Notes under the pieces: generated by a model
The model's input: the letters and a program-made list of their open reading frames with translations, nothing else
Database searches by the model: none
Told to the model about the DNA's origin: nothing
Part shown: one piece after another, positions 45,393-54,238 of the stretch
Layout: every line of letters starts with the position of its first letter
Position numbering within the stretch: position 1 is the first letter of the stretch
Program-made: the position numbers and the translations under genes
NCBI RefSeq assembly: GCF_014650775.1
Contig: NZ_BMVP01000002.1
Coordinates: 744,001 to 808,000 of the forward strand
DNA length: 64,000 nt
DNA from: Streptomyces cirratus
GTDB lineage: Bacteria; Actinomycetota; Actinomycetes; Streptomycetales; Streptomycetaceae
Direction of reading: 5' to 3'

Positions 45393-46277
45393 ATGACGCC
45401 GATCACCGTGGTGGAGGGGCGGCGCATCGCTCTCAGCAACCTGCACAAGGTCCTCTATCCGGAGACCGGTTTCACCAAGGGCGAGGTGCTGCACTACTAC
45501 GCCACCGTCGCGGAACCCCTGCTGGCCCACATCCACAACCGGCCGGTGTCGTTCCTGCGCTATCCCGACGGCCCCGACGGGCAGCTCTTCTTCACCAAGA
45601 ACCCGCCGCCCGGTACCCCCGACTGGGTGAAGACCAGCCCCGTCCCGCGCTCGGAGGACCCTTCCGCCGAACAGGTGCTCATCGCCGACATGCCCACCCT
45701 CATGTGGGCCGCCAACCTCGTCGTCGAGTTCCACGTCCACCAGTGGACCGCCGACAGCCCCGCCATCGCCGACCGGCTGATCCTCGACCTCGACCCCGGA
45801 GCCCCCGCCACCATCGTGGAGTGCTGCGCCGCCGCCCTGTGGCTGCGCGACCGGCTCGCCGCCGACGGCCTGCACGCCTACCCCAAGACCTCCGGCGCCA
45901 AAGGCCTCCACCTGTCCGCGCCCCTGGAGCCGACCCCCTCCGCGCGGGTGTCCGCGTACGCGAAGAAGCTCGCCCAGGAAGCCGAACGGGAACTCCCTGG
46001 ACTCGTCGTGCACCGCATGGCCAAGGCACTGCGGCCCGGCAAGGTCTTCGTCGACCACAGCCAGAACGCCGCCGCCAAGACCACCGCCGCGCCCTACACG
46101 CTGCGCGCCCGAGCCCGCCCGACCGTCTCCGCACCCCTGTCCTGGGCGGAGGTGGAGGCCTGCGCGAACCCCTCCGACCTGGTGTTCCTCGCCGACGACA
46201 TCCCGCCCCGGCTGGCCCGCGACGGCGACCTCTTCGCCCCGCTCACCGACCCCGAGCAGGCCGGGGCACTGCCGTGA
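45393..46277 (+). CDS. ligD: LigD-type NHEJ polymerase/primase domain protein
   Basis: 294 aa from ATG 45393. Archaeo-eukaryotic primase fold of the LigD polymerase module: PVSFLRYPDG, EFHVHQWTAD, catalytic DLD in RLILDLDPG, and KVFVDHSQN. It fills gaps and adds nucleotides at broken ends. No Shine-Dalgarno site lies in the 31-base divergent spacer; CAATCT six bases upstream could be a -10 box for leaderless transcription. Only the polymerase domain is present; ligase is a separate gene. Confidence 0.92.
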   Translation: MTPITVVEGRRIALSNLHKVLYPETGFTKGEVLHYYATVAEPLLAHIHNRPVSFLRYPDGPDGQLFFTKNPPPGTPDWVKTSPVPRSEDPSAEQVLIADMPTLMWAANLVVEFHVHQWTADSPAIADRLILDLDPGAPATIVECCAAALWLRDRLAADGLHAYPKTSGAKGLHLSAPLEPTPSARVSAYAKKLAQEAERELPGLVVHRMAKALRPGKVFVDHSQNAAAKTTAAPYTLRARARPTVSAPLSWAEVEACANPSDLVFLADDIPPRLARDGDLFAPLTDPEQAGALP

Positions 46278-47179
46278 GCCGGGTCCGCGTCGCGCTCGCC
46301 GCCACCGTACGGACCCTCCCGCGGGCGCCGGGCCTGGCGTACGAGCCGAAGTTCGACGGCCACCGACTGGTCATCCTGCGCACCCCGGACTCCGTGGTGC
46401 TCCAGGCCCGTTCCGGCCGGATCGTGACCGGCGCGTTCCCCGACCTGGCCCGGGCCGCACAGCGGCTGCCCGCCGGAACCGTCCTCGACGGTGAGGTCGT
46501 GGTGTGGCACGAGGGCCGTACCGACTTCGCCCTCGTACAGCGGCGGGCGGCGGCCACGGCGGCCCGCGCACCGATGCTCGCGCAGAGCCTGCCGGCCTCG
46601 TACGCGGCGTTCGACGTACTGGAGCTGGCCGGAGTCGACGTACGCGGCCGCCCGTACGAACGGCGCCGGGCGCTCTTGGTGGATCTGCTGCTCCCGCTCG
46701 GGCCACCGCTCCAGCCGGTACCGATGACGACCGATCCCGAGCTCGCCGCGACCTGGTACGAGACGCTGCCCGCCAGCGGCATCGAGGGCCTGGTCGTCAA
46801 ACGGCTGGACCAGTCCTACCCGGCGGGCCGGCGGGCCTGGCAGAAGCTGCGGCACACCGACGTGCGGGACGCGGCGGTGATCGGCTACACGGGCACGCCG
46901 CGCCGTCCGGCGGCGCTGGTGCTGGTCGTTCCGGGCGACGACGAGGCCCCGCTGGTGTCGAGCCCGCTTTCGGCGCCCCTGCGCCGGGAGCTGTCCGAGA
47001 CCCTGGCCGGCCGTACCGGCGACGCTCCGGCCGGGGCTGCCCCGAGCCCGACCGTCACGGCGGTCGGGCTCGGGGAAGTGGCCTACCGGCCGCTCGACCC
47101 GCCCCTGTCGGCGGAGATCCGGCACACCTCGCTGCGTCACCCGCCGCCCGAGGTGCTCCGGCTGCGCACGGACCTGTAA
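46274..47179 (+). CDS. ATP-dependent DNA ligase (LigC/LigD-ligase type)
   Basis: 301 aa from GTG 46274, overlapping the polymerase gene (GTGA). Nucleotidyltransferase motif K26-F-D-G, then LDGEVVVW, FDVLEL, EGLVVK and WQKLRH, followed by the OB-fold domain. The adenylated Lys is K26. It seals breaks in the Ku pathway. The split POL and LIG genes are unlike the fused LigD of mycobacteria but common in streptomycetes. Confidence 0.94.
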   Translation: MSRVRVALAATVRTLPRAPGLAYEPKFDGHRLVILRTPDSVVLQARSGRIVTGAFPDLARAAQRLPAGTVLDGEVVVWHEGRTDFALVQRRAAATAARAPMLAQSLPASYAAFDVLELAGVDVRGRPYERRRALLVDLLLPLGPPLQPVPMTTDPELAATWYETLPASGIEGLVVKRLDQSYPAGRRAWQKLRHTDVRDAAVIGYTGTPRRPAALVLVVPGDDEAPLVSSPLSAPLRRELSETLAGRTGDAPAGAAPSPTVTAVGLGEVAYRPLDPPLSAEIRHTSLRHPPPEVLRLRTDL

Positions 47180-47180
47180 G

Positions 47181-47232
47181 AGGTCCGTCAGGCAGGTCCG
47201 TCAGGCAGGTCCGTCAGGCAGGTCCGTCAGGA
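47181..47232. repeat. 13-bp tandem repeat, four copies
   Basis: AGGTCCGTCAGGC repeated four times (47181, 47194, 47207, 47220), starting one base after the ligase stop codon. The last copy contains the stop of the following minus-strand gene. Confidence 0.9.
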
Positions 47233-47667
47233 GTGGTCGGTTCCCCCGTGCGGCGGCGCCACCGGCGGCTCCGGCGGGGTCGGCGGCGCGGGCGGCGGAG
47301 GCTCGGTCACCTCGGGGGAGGGGCGCTGGCCGGCGTGCGGGTGGGAGTGCTGGTACCCGGATTCCCGGGCGGCGCGGACCTCGTCCGGGTGGGTGGAGGT
47401 CGTGGACCCGAAGTTGCCGAAGCCCTGCATCTCGTGCGGGCGCAGGCCACCCTCGGGGAATTCCACGGGGTCCCGCTCCTCGCGCACTTCGAACACCGCG
47501 CCGCCGTCGGGCAGGTGCGGGTGGCTCTCGGGAGTGGGCGGCGGCGGCTCCTTCGCGCGCACCAGCTGGCCCAGCTTGAAGGCGGCGAGGAGGAACGCGA
47601 CGATGATCAGCCCGACGAAGACGAACCAAACGGCATTGTGCGCGTCTTCCAACGCGATCGTGTTCAT
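47227..47667 (-). CDS. Small membrane protein with Pro-rich tail (DUF6479-like)
   Basis: 146 aa. One N-terminal membrane helix (AVWFVFVGLIIVAFLLAAF) followed by a basic RAKEPPPP and a His/Pro/Glu-rich cytoplasmic or external tail. No catalytic motif. Similar proteins are common in Streptomyces and unassigned. It is convergent with the NHEJ ligase. Confidence 0.65.
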   Translation of the reverse strand: MNTIALEDAHNAVWFVFVGLIIVAFLLAAFKLGQLVRAKEPPPPTPESHPHLPDGGAVFEVREERDPVEFPEGGLRPHEMQGFGNFGSTTSTHPDEVRAARESGYQHSHPHAGQRPSPEVTEPPPPAPPTPPEPPVAPPHGGTDHS

Positions 47668-47773
47668 ACGTCCTATTTTCTCGCATTCGGTACGTAATCA
47701 CACGATCTGTTCGCCCAAGGCGGGGAACGGGAGGCGCCCGCCGGGCCCTCCCTCCCGCCCTCCCGGCCGGCCG

Positions 47774-48757
47774 CTACGCCCGCAGCGGCCCCTCGGAGTC
47801 CCGCAGCCCCCCGCCGTCCCGCCCGCCGAGCACCCCGAGGATCTCCGCACAGATGGCCAGGGCCGTCTCCTGCGGGGTCCGCGCACCGAGGTCGAGGCCG
47901 ATCGGGCCGTGCACCCGCGCCAGCTCGGCCTCCGTCACCCCGGCCGCCAGCAGCCCCTCGCGGCGCCGGGCCGTGGTGCGGCGGGAGCCGAGCGCGCCGA
48001 CGTACGGGATGCCCAGCGCGAGCGCCGTGCGCAGGGCCGGCACGTCGAACTCCGGCTCATGGCTGAGCAGCACCAGGCAGGCGGCGTCCCGGTGGGCGCT
48101 CAGCACCTTCTCCGCCTCGGCGGCCGACCCGACCGCCACCGCGCCCCACTCCAGCAGCCCGGCCTGCCGCGCGATGATCTCCGCGAGCTCACCGGTCCCG
48201 CCGATCACCACCTGCGGCGCGGACGGGTACGCCTCCACGAGCACCAGCCCCGAGCCCCCGTACAGGGCGTCCCGCCCGGGCCGCCGGGTGCGCAGCAGCT
48301 CGCCGGCCCGCCGCGCGGCGTCGTCGGCCGGGGTGTCGCCGGCCCGTACGACCTCGCTCACCGCCCGGTCCGCCGCCTCGTTCAGCCGGGTCACCAGCGC
48401 CACCCCGTGCCCGGCGCCCAGCAGCTCCCACCACTGCGCCGGGATCTGCGCCAGCGGCTGGAGCAGCACCTCCGCCCGGCCGCCACACGTCAGCCCCGCC
48501 TGCACCGCCTCAGCGCCGCCGACGGAGACCTCACACACCCGCGCCGTGTCCCCGGCGCCCATCGCACGCGCCTCCGCGACGAGTTCGGCGTCGAACACCC
48601 CCTGGTACAGGGCCCCGACGCAGTCCCCCCGGGCATCCACGAGCACCGCGCCGGCCGGGTCCCGCGGCCCGAACCCCTCTTCGGCGACGGGCCGCGCCAG
48701 GTACCCGACCCGTTCCTCGGCCACCCACCGCCGCGCCGTACCCACCAGCTCACGCAT
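47774..48757 (-). CDS. XdhC/CoxI-family molybdenum-hydroxylase maturation protein
   Basis: 327 aa from ATG 48757. The N-terminal XdhC domain has AVLVDARGDCVGAL and a cysteine pair region (LTCGGRAEVLLQ). The C-terminal Rossmann-like domain has VIGGTGELAEIIA, LLSHEPEFDVPAL and YVGALGSRRTTARR. The family inserts or sulfurates molybdenum cofactor in xanthine dehydrogenase-type enzymes; none is encoded here. An upstream ATG (48991) would give a longer but less coding-like N-terminus. Confidence 0.88.
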   Translation of the reverse strand: MRELVGTARRWVAEERVGYLARPVAEEGFGPRDPAGAVLVDARGDCVGALYQGVFDAELVAEARAMGAGDTARVCEVSVGGAEAVQAGLTCGGRAEVLLQPLAQIPAQWWELLGAGHGVALVTRLNEAADRAVSEVVRAGDTPADDAARRAGELLRTRRPGRDALYGGSGLVLVEAYPSAPQVVIGGTGELAEIIARQAGLLEWGAVAVGSAAEAEKVLSAHRDAACLVLLSHEPEFDVPALRTALALGIPYVGALGSRRTTARRREGLLAAGVTEAELARVHGPIGLDLGARTPQETALAICAEILGVLGGRDGGGLRDSEGPLRA

Positions 48758-48980
48758 CGTGTCCGCCCCATCCTCGTCGTCAGAGCCCGCCACGCCGAGC
48801 GCCTGGTCAGCGGCGCCGGACGGCCTTTTCCGCAAACCTACGCACCCCGCCCACGCCCTACCCATCCCCCGAAAGCACAGACCCGGCACCACCTCCTTCG
48901 TACGAGTTGCGCGGCCGAGCCGTGCGTACCGGCTGCGCGGCCGAGTTGCGCCCCTGCGCCCGGAGGCGTTGGTTCGAAGG

Positions 48981-49628
48981 GTGCTGTTCACCGACCGCGA
49001 CGACGCCGGCCGCCGCCTGGCCGAGGCCCTGCGCCCCTACGGACCCCGGCACCCGGTGGTGCTCGGCCTGCCCCGGGGCGGAGTCCCGGTGGCGTTCCAC
49101 GTGGCACGGGCGCTGGACGCTCCGCTCGATGTGATCGTCGTCCGGAAGCTGGGCGTCCCGGGCCACCGCGAGCTGGCGTTCGGCGCCCTCGGCGAAGGCG
49201 GCGTACGCGTGATCAACGAGGACGTCGTCCGCCGCGGCCGGCTGCGCCCCGAAGACATGGCGGAAGTCGAACGGGCCGAGCAGGCCTCGCTCGCCGCCCA
49301 GGCCCACCGCTTCCGCGAGGGCCGCCCGCGCCTGCCCGTCTCGGGCCGCACCGCGATCCTGGTGGACGACGGCATCGCCACCGGCGCGACGGCGGCCGCC
49401 GCCTGCGAAGTCGTCCGCGCCCAAGGCGCGACCCACGTCGTCATGGCCACCCCGGTCGCCCCACCGGACGCCGCCGCCCGCCTCCGCGACTCGGCGGACG
49501 AACTCGTCTGCCTCTCCACCCCGCCGGCCTTCTCCTCCGTGGGCCAGTGGTACGGCGACTTCTCCCAGACGTCGGACGCCCAGGTGATCACCCTCCTGAC
49601 CCCGGGCGCCCGACGAGACCCGGGCTGA
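48981..49628 (+). CDS. Phosphoribosyltransferase-fold protein
   Basis: 215 aa from GTG 48981. The PRPP-binding loop is ILVDDGIATGAT. Flexible-loop features are LGLPRGGVPVAF and VVRKLGVPGH. Such erythromycin-locus-like stand-alone phosphoribosyltransferases occur widely in Streptomyces and their substrates are unknown. Divergent from the XdhC gene, with a 223-base gap that includes a repeated TGCGCGGCCGAG. Confidence 0.88.
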   Translation: MLFTDRDDAGRRLAEALRPYGPRHPVVLGLPRGGVPVAFHVARALDAPLDVIVVRKLGVPGHRELAFGALGEGGVRVINEDVVRRGRLRPEDMAEVERAEQASLAAQAHRFREGRPRLPVSGRTAILVDDGIATGATAAAACEVVRAQGATHVVMATPVAPPDAAARLRDSADELVCLSTPPAFSSVGQWYGDFSQTSDAQVITLLTPGARRDPG

Positions 49629-49632
49629 CCGT

Positions 49633-49730
49633 GTGGACGCACGCACCGCCCTGCCGCACCGGCTCGCAGCGCTCGACACCGAGCGGCTGACGGCCCTGCC
49701 GGCGATGCCCCCCCGCACCCCCGGCGCCCG
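49633..49730 (+). pseudogene. Possible 5' remnant of a gene cut by the island
   Basis: From GTG 49633 a frame with strongly GC-ended codons encodes about 30 helical residues (LPHRLAALDTERLTAL), then loses coding character around the end of the minus-strand nuclease gene. It looks like the start of a truncated gene, but it is short and a chance frame cannot be excluded. Confidence 0.25.
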
Positions 49731-50963
49731 TCAAGCGCCCTCGGACACGTTGATCTCCCCGATCGGATCCGCCGAGATGGTGAGGCGCCGTGACCCGTCC
49801 TCGAAGGTCTCGATCGTGACGTAGTGGCCCGTGTGGTCGTGGGCTTTCAGGTGCGCCGTCAGAGCCTCTCCCCAATGCAGCCAGGTCGGGACGTTGCCCT
49901 GGCCCGCGATCCGGTAATCGGCGTGATCGATGACGATCTCGTGCACACCCAAGGACTGCGCGCCGATGACGACTTCGAACGGCACCTTCGCCTTTTCCTG
50001 CACGCCTCTGGCGTTCTCCTTCGCTTCCCACTGCGCGTCCGCGAAGAAGACCTTGCGAAAGTACGTCTTCTGGTCGATGGGGTGCTGCGCCTGCGAAAGC
50101 CTGAGGTTCCCGGTGGTTTTGCTCTCCGCCTTGGGGGGCCGCTGGGCATCGCTGGCCGACATCTTCTTGAACCAGGAGTGGCTGAGCAGTTCCGACGGCA
50201 TGGCCGGTTGATCGTCCACATAGTTCACATAGTTCACGTCGTCCACGTGCCCCACATGGTCCTTCGGGGCGCCGGACGACACCTTCGTGCTGTTCTTTCC
50301 GGGCTTCCCAGGATCCGGCGTCTTGGTATGCCGGGACCGGCCGAAGACCGGCTCGCCCGCTCCGGTCCGGGCGGCAGCGGACCGCCTCCGTCCGGCCATG
50401 CGGATCTCGTCACCGATCCGGTAGACCGGGGACTCGATCAGCAGCTTGATCAAGGCGTCGTCAAGGGGCTTGCACACCTCGCTGTCACGCAGGAGTTCGT
50501 CGAAGAGGCCGGTGAACTGACCGGCGAGTGCCACGTCGTCCGGTGATCCGAAAGACCCGGAGATCTCGACGGCGGCTTCGTAGTTCCAAAAGACGCCACC
50601 GGCGGTGAGGTTGTTCGACCCGATGAACACCGACCAGTCGTCGGGGCCGGTGAAGAAGTAGATTTTGGGATGGAACGTGCGACCCGTCTCATGGAATACG
50701 TGCGACGCGTCGCAGAGTTTGTGCACCAGATGAAGTCCCTGGCGGGTCGCGCCGCCCTCGCTGATGCCCACCACTGCCGTGATCTTGTTCCCGCGATCGC
50801 GAAACGCGCGGAAATCGCCCTGCACTCGGGAGAGTCCGCTCTGTTTCGCCCATGCTGTTGCTATGCGCAGTTCCGAGTACCTATCATCTGCGCAGTGCGA
50901 GGCCAGGAACTGGTAGAGATTCGGCGAGCTTGCATACGGCTGGCCCACGAGACTGATTCGCAT
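49731..50963 (-). CDS. PLD-family endonuclease, likely restriction enzyme
   Basis: 410 aa. The phospholipase-D active-site motif is present once: H98-P-K100 followed by IGSNN at 114-118. Single-motif PLD nucleases such as the BfiI/NgoFVII group act as dimers without metal. A linker (~225-265) contains five in-frame tripeptide repeats, then a C-terminal domain (WFKKMSASDA onward) that may recognise DNA. Divergent from an adenine methyltransferase 131 bases away, so the pair probably forms a restriction-modification system. Codon use is visibly less GC-rich than neighbours. Confidence 0.8.
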   Translation of the reverse strand: MRISLVGQPYASSPNLYQFLASHCADDRYSELRIATAWAKQSGLSRVQGDFRAFRDRGNKITAVVGISEGGATRQGLHLVHKLCDASHVFHETGRTFHPKIYFFTGPDDWSVFIGSNNLTAGGVFWNYEAAVEISGSFGSPDDVALAGQFTGLFDELLRDSEVCKPLDDALIKLLIESPVYRIGDEIRMAGRRRSAAARTGAGEPVFGRSRHTKTPDPGKPGKNSTKVSSGAPKDHVGHVDDVNYVNYVDDQPAMPSELLSHSWFKKMSASDAQRPPKAESKTTGNLRLSQAQHPIDQKTYFRKVFFADAQWEAKENARGVQEKAKVPFEVVIGAQSLGVHEIVIDHADYRIAGQGNVPTWLHWGEALTAHLKAHDHTGHYVTIETFEDGSRRLTISADPIGEINVSEGA

Positions 50964-51094
50964 GGATGATCACCGTGCCGTAAGCGGCCCGTGGTGGCAA
51001 GCGGGATTCCGACTTATTACGTCTGGTCCGTTCTGTCTGGCCACAGCACTAGACTCGACTGGCGATCGACCGATGCCTGGAGGGCACAGCACAC

Positions 51095-52732
51095 GTGAAG
51101 ACCATGCAACAGGTGTCCGCCGACAAGCTGCGCGGCGGGTTCTACTCGCCTCAGCCCCTGGTCGCCGTGTGCCTCGACCGGCTGCGCGATCTGCTCCCCG
51201 ACTCCCTGGGGTCCCTCCGTCTCCTGGAACCCAGCGCCGGCGACGGTGCCTTCATCCGCGGTCTCGACGAGGACCCCCTGGGCAAGCGCGTCCGGGATCT
51301 GGTGGCCGTCGAACTGCTGGAGTCGGAAGCACAGCGCTGCGAGGAGGCCGGCGACCGGGCTTCGTTCGAGACGGAAATCAGGCACGGGAGCTTCCTCGAC
51401 CCCGACCTGGTGCCCGAAGAAGGCTTCGACGCGGCGGTGGGAAATCCGCCTTTCGTCCGGTTCCAATTCGTCAGCGAGACGGAACGGAGCTACGCCGATC
51501 AGGTCGCGACGGGTATGGGAGTAACCCTCAAGGGGGTTTCCAATCTGTGGATCCCCATCTTCCTCTGCGCTCTGAACAAAGTCCGCGAAGGTGGCGCTTT
51601 CGCCTTCATCATCCCGGCCGAATGCCTTACGGGAATCTCGGCCGGGGCTGTGCGGCGGTGGCTGCTGCGCAATTGCTCGGCCGTGCGCGTCGACCTGTTC
51701 GGCCCGGGTTCCTTTCCCGGCGTCCTACAGGAAGTGGTCGTTCTCAGCGGCCGTCGGGACCCTTCGGCCGCCGATGGGCGACTGACGGCATGGGACCACA
51801 GCGCCGCCGGGCGTGCCTGGCGTCATTCGGCCTCCCCGGAGGCGCCCACCTGGACCCGTTATCTGCTTTCCCCCGCCCAGCTGGAAGCCCTCGACGAGGT
51901 CTCCTCGCTGTCCTGTGTGCGAAGTGCCGGAAGCTGGGTTCGTTTCGGGGTCGCGACCGTCACGGGCGCCAACGACTACTTTTCCGTCGACCGCGAAACG
52001 ATCGAACAGTACGGCCTCGAAGACTGGATCCTCCCCCTGCTGCCGAGGATCAGGAATGCCGAGGGCCTGGTCTTCACCCCCGAAGACCATGAGAGGAACA
52101 TCGAGGAGGGCGCTCGCGCCGGCCTGATCGACTTCGCACGGGGTGAAGCCAGCCCGCTCCGGCACGACGGCGCCTTGCGCTACATCCACGCCGGCGAGCA
52201 GGCCGAGCTGCACACGCGCTACAAGTGCAGGATCCGTGAGCCCTGGTACTGCGTCCCGGTGGTCGCGGCCGGAGACCTGCTCCTGTCGAAGAGGTCCCAC
52301 CTCTACCCCCGCGTCGTGGTCAACGAAGTGTCGGCCATCACCACGGACACGATCTACCAGGGGAAGATGCTGGCGCCGGAGGCGATGTCGGCGCGCTCGT
52401 TCGCCGCTTCCTTCCACAACTCGCTGACCCTGCTGTCCGCGGAGATCGAGGGAAGGAGCTTCGGCGGTGGTGTGCTGGAGCTGGTACCGAGCGAGGTGGC
52501 GCGGCTGCGGGTCATGGCGCACCCGTCGATGAGCGAGGAGCTGGACCGCTTGGACCGGGTCTCGCGGTCCGCCTCCGGCGATGTCGAGGAGATCTTGATC
52601 CGGGAAACCGACGGCCAGTTGGCCAAGCGGATCCCGCAGATCTCGGACTCGACCCTCGGCCTCCTGGCCGAAGCGCGCACGGAGTTGCAAAAGCGCCGCC
52701 TCGACCGCAACCGCTCCTCGGCCCCCCTCTAA
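51095..52732 (+). CDS. N6-adenine DNA methyltransferase (Eco57I-like/gamma class)
   Basis: 545 aa from GTG 51095, ten bases after GGAGGG. Motif X-like RGGFYSPQPLV, SAM-binding motif I LLEPSAGDGAF, and catalytic N117-P-P-F120. The C-terminal half lacks methyltransferase motifs and is probably the target-recognition region (conserved CRIREPWYCVPVV and SEVARLRVMAH). No nuclease domain is fused. It should protect host DNA from the divergent PLD nuclease. Many codons end in A or T, unlike the core genes. Confidence 0.88.
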   Translation: MKTMQQVSADKLRGGFYSPQPLVAVCLDRLRDLLPDSLGSLRLLEPSAGDGAFIRGLDEDPLGKRVRDLVAVELLESEAQRCEEAGDRASFETEIRHGSFLDPDLVPEEGFDAAVGNPPFVRFQFVSETERSYADQVATGMGVTLKGVSNLWIPIFLCALNKVREGGAFAFIIPAECLTGISAGAVRRWLLRNCSAVRVDLFGPGSFPGVLQEVVVLSGRRDPSAADGRLTAWDHSAAGRAWRHSASPEAPTWTRYLLSPAQLEALDEVSSLSCVRSAGSWVRFGVATVTGANDYFSVDRETIEQYGLEDWILPLLPRIRNAEGLVFTPEDHERNIEEGARAGLIDFARGEASPLRHDGALRYIHAGEQAELHTRYKCRIREPWYCVPVVAAGDLLLSKRSHLYPRVVVNEVSAITTDTIYQGKMLAPEAMSARSFAASFHNSLTLLSAEIEGRSFGGGVLELVPSEVARLRVMAHPSMSEELDRLDRVSRSASGDVEEILIRETDGQLAKRIPQISDSTLGLLAEARTELQKRRLDRNRSSAPL

Positions 52733-52876
52733 CCCGGCCCCGGGGACCGCAAGGCGGGTGAGAACCGGCCTTACGGCTGATTCGCGTCTCTATGTGAGAT
52801 GGCGGCTTCTCGTCACAATCTGGTTGGAGTGAGCCAGATATCCATTGGCTGGTGCTGAGTGCGCTGGGGGAAGCCG

Positions 52877-53926
52877 TTGGCCTACGTTCCGATACTCAAG
52901 GGCAAGGCGGGGGAGTTCTCGGCGCTTGAGCACGTCACACCGGCGGTTCGCTCATGCATCCGCCCCGTCATGGAGCTGGTCCCCGATCCGGACGTGCGGG
53001 ATGTCCTGGAGACCTTCTGTGACCGCGCGATGGACGCAGTGCCGAACGGCGCTGTCCTGACTGTGGACAGCGGCGCCCTGCCCACGGCACGAGTACTCGA
53101 GGGCGACGCGGGTGGCCCGATGGCCCGGCTGAGCGAGTCCCTCGCCCTCCGTGGCGTGGCCATGTGCCCGGTCGTCCGGTACACGGATGCGCGAGACGTT
53201 CTGGCAGAGGCCTCGCGGGCGATCGCGCTACACCAGCGTGGTGTCTGCTTGCGCGTGTCCGTTGCCGCCGACATGCGGGACTGGCTTCCCGACCACGGTC
53301 AGATCCGGGGGCTGCTCAAGGTGCTTCGCCTGGATCCGGGCGAGGTCGACCTGCTCATTGATGCCGGGCCGGTGGATTCCGGCAGCATGAGGGATCGATT
53401 GGCCGACCGCGCTCTGGCCGCGCTCACCACGCTCTCTCCGTGGCGCTGGCGGCGTGAATGCGTTGCCGCCGGAGCGTTCCCCGCCAACCTGACCGGGTTC
53501 CCGAGGGGGCGGGCGACGCCGGTCGCCCGGCGTGATGCGCAGTTGTGGCGGCGTGTGCTGGGCCAATGCGACGGGAAGTCGCCGGACTTCGGCGACTTCG
53601 GTGTGACACATCCTCGGATGCCGGCGAGCTCTCGGGGGACCCCGGATCCCAACATGCGCTACACGACCCCGGATGCCTGGCAGGTCTTCGTCTATCCGCG
53701 AGTCCGCTCCGGCAACGATGACTTCTTCACCCTGAGTGCCGACCTGATCGCGTCTCCGTACTGGCCTGCGACAGGGGCGCGGACTTCATGGGGTGACGCG
53801 CGTCTGAACGAATGCGCCCTGCGCCAAAGGCCCAGAGCCGGCGGCGGTACGGAGTGGCGGGCATGGGCAACCTCGCACCATCTGGCAGTGGTCACCTCCA
53901 GTCTCAACGCGCTGGGGCACCCGTGA
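52877..53926 (+). CDS. T4 beta-family protein (PF14350-like)
   Basis: 349 aa from TTG 52877, chosen because GGGGGAAG lies 3-5 bases upstream and the protein then starts AYVPILKGKAGEFSAL, the usual beginning of this family; GTG 52859 is the alternative. The fold looks TIM-barrel-like (VLTVDSGALP, CLRVSVAADM, VDLLIDAGPV). Members resemble phage T4 beta protein, are frequent in defence islands and have no agreed biochemical role. It follows the methyltransferase by 144 bases on the same strand and shares its lower GC. Confidence 0.75.
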   Translation: MAYVPILKGKAGEFSALEHVTPAVRSCIRPVMELVPDPDVRDVLETFCDRAMDAVPNGAVLTVDSGALPTARVLEGDAGGPMARLSESLALRGVAMCPVVRYTDARDVLAEASRAIALHQRGVCLRVSVAADMRDWLPDHGQIRGLLKVLRLDPGEVDLLIDAGPVDSGSMRDRLADRALAALTTLSPWRWRRECVAAGAFPANLTGFPRGRATPVARRDAQLWRRVLGQCDGKSPDFGDFGVTHPRMPASSRGTPDPNMRYTTPDAWQVFVYPRVRSGNDDFFTLSADLIASPYWPATGARTSWGDARLNECALRQRPRAGGGTEWRAWATSHHLAVVTSSLNALGHP

Positions 53927-53930
53927 GGCA

Positions 53931-54053
53931 GTCCCCCTGGCGGGGGATCGCTTCGTCCCGGAGTGGCGCAGCAGTGCAGTCATCGAGGCCTCGCCGTCCC
54001 GTCTCCTCGCTGACCTGGCGGAGCCTCAGCACCGGCGAGAGACCGTGCCCTGA
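53931..54053 (+). pseudogene. Possible 3' remnant of a gene beside the island
   Basis: This frame, ending at TGA 54053, encodes about 40 residues (VPLAGDRFVPEWRSSAV then LLADLAEPQ) with GC-rich third positions but has no start codon of its own. It could be the tail of a truncated gene. Too short to assign. Confidence 0.25.
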
Positions 54054-54150
54054 GCATCCGGCGGATTGGTTGCCCGCACTCGGCGGCCGACGGCCGGCCT
54101 CTCCCGAAGCTCGCACACCCCCCACCTGGGACCAGTGCGCACCAACGACA

Positions 54151-54185
54151 AAGGCCCGGACTCAGTGGGACTGAGTTCGGGCCTT
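54151..54185 (-). terminator. Terminator of tRNA-Arg
   Basis: A 16-bp stem (54151-54166/54170-54185, one G-T pair) with a 3-base loop, read from the minus strand and followed by TTTGT. It lies 53 bases beyond the tRNA 3' end. Confidence 0.85.
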
Positions 54186-54238
54186 CATGCTTGGCACTCG
54201 TGCAGGTCAGCGGGTGTTTCACGCTGGTCCGGCTGGAG

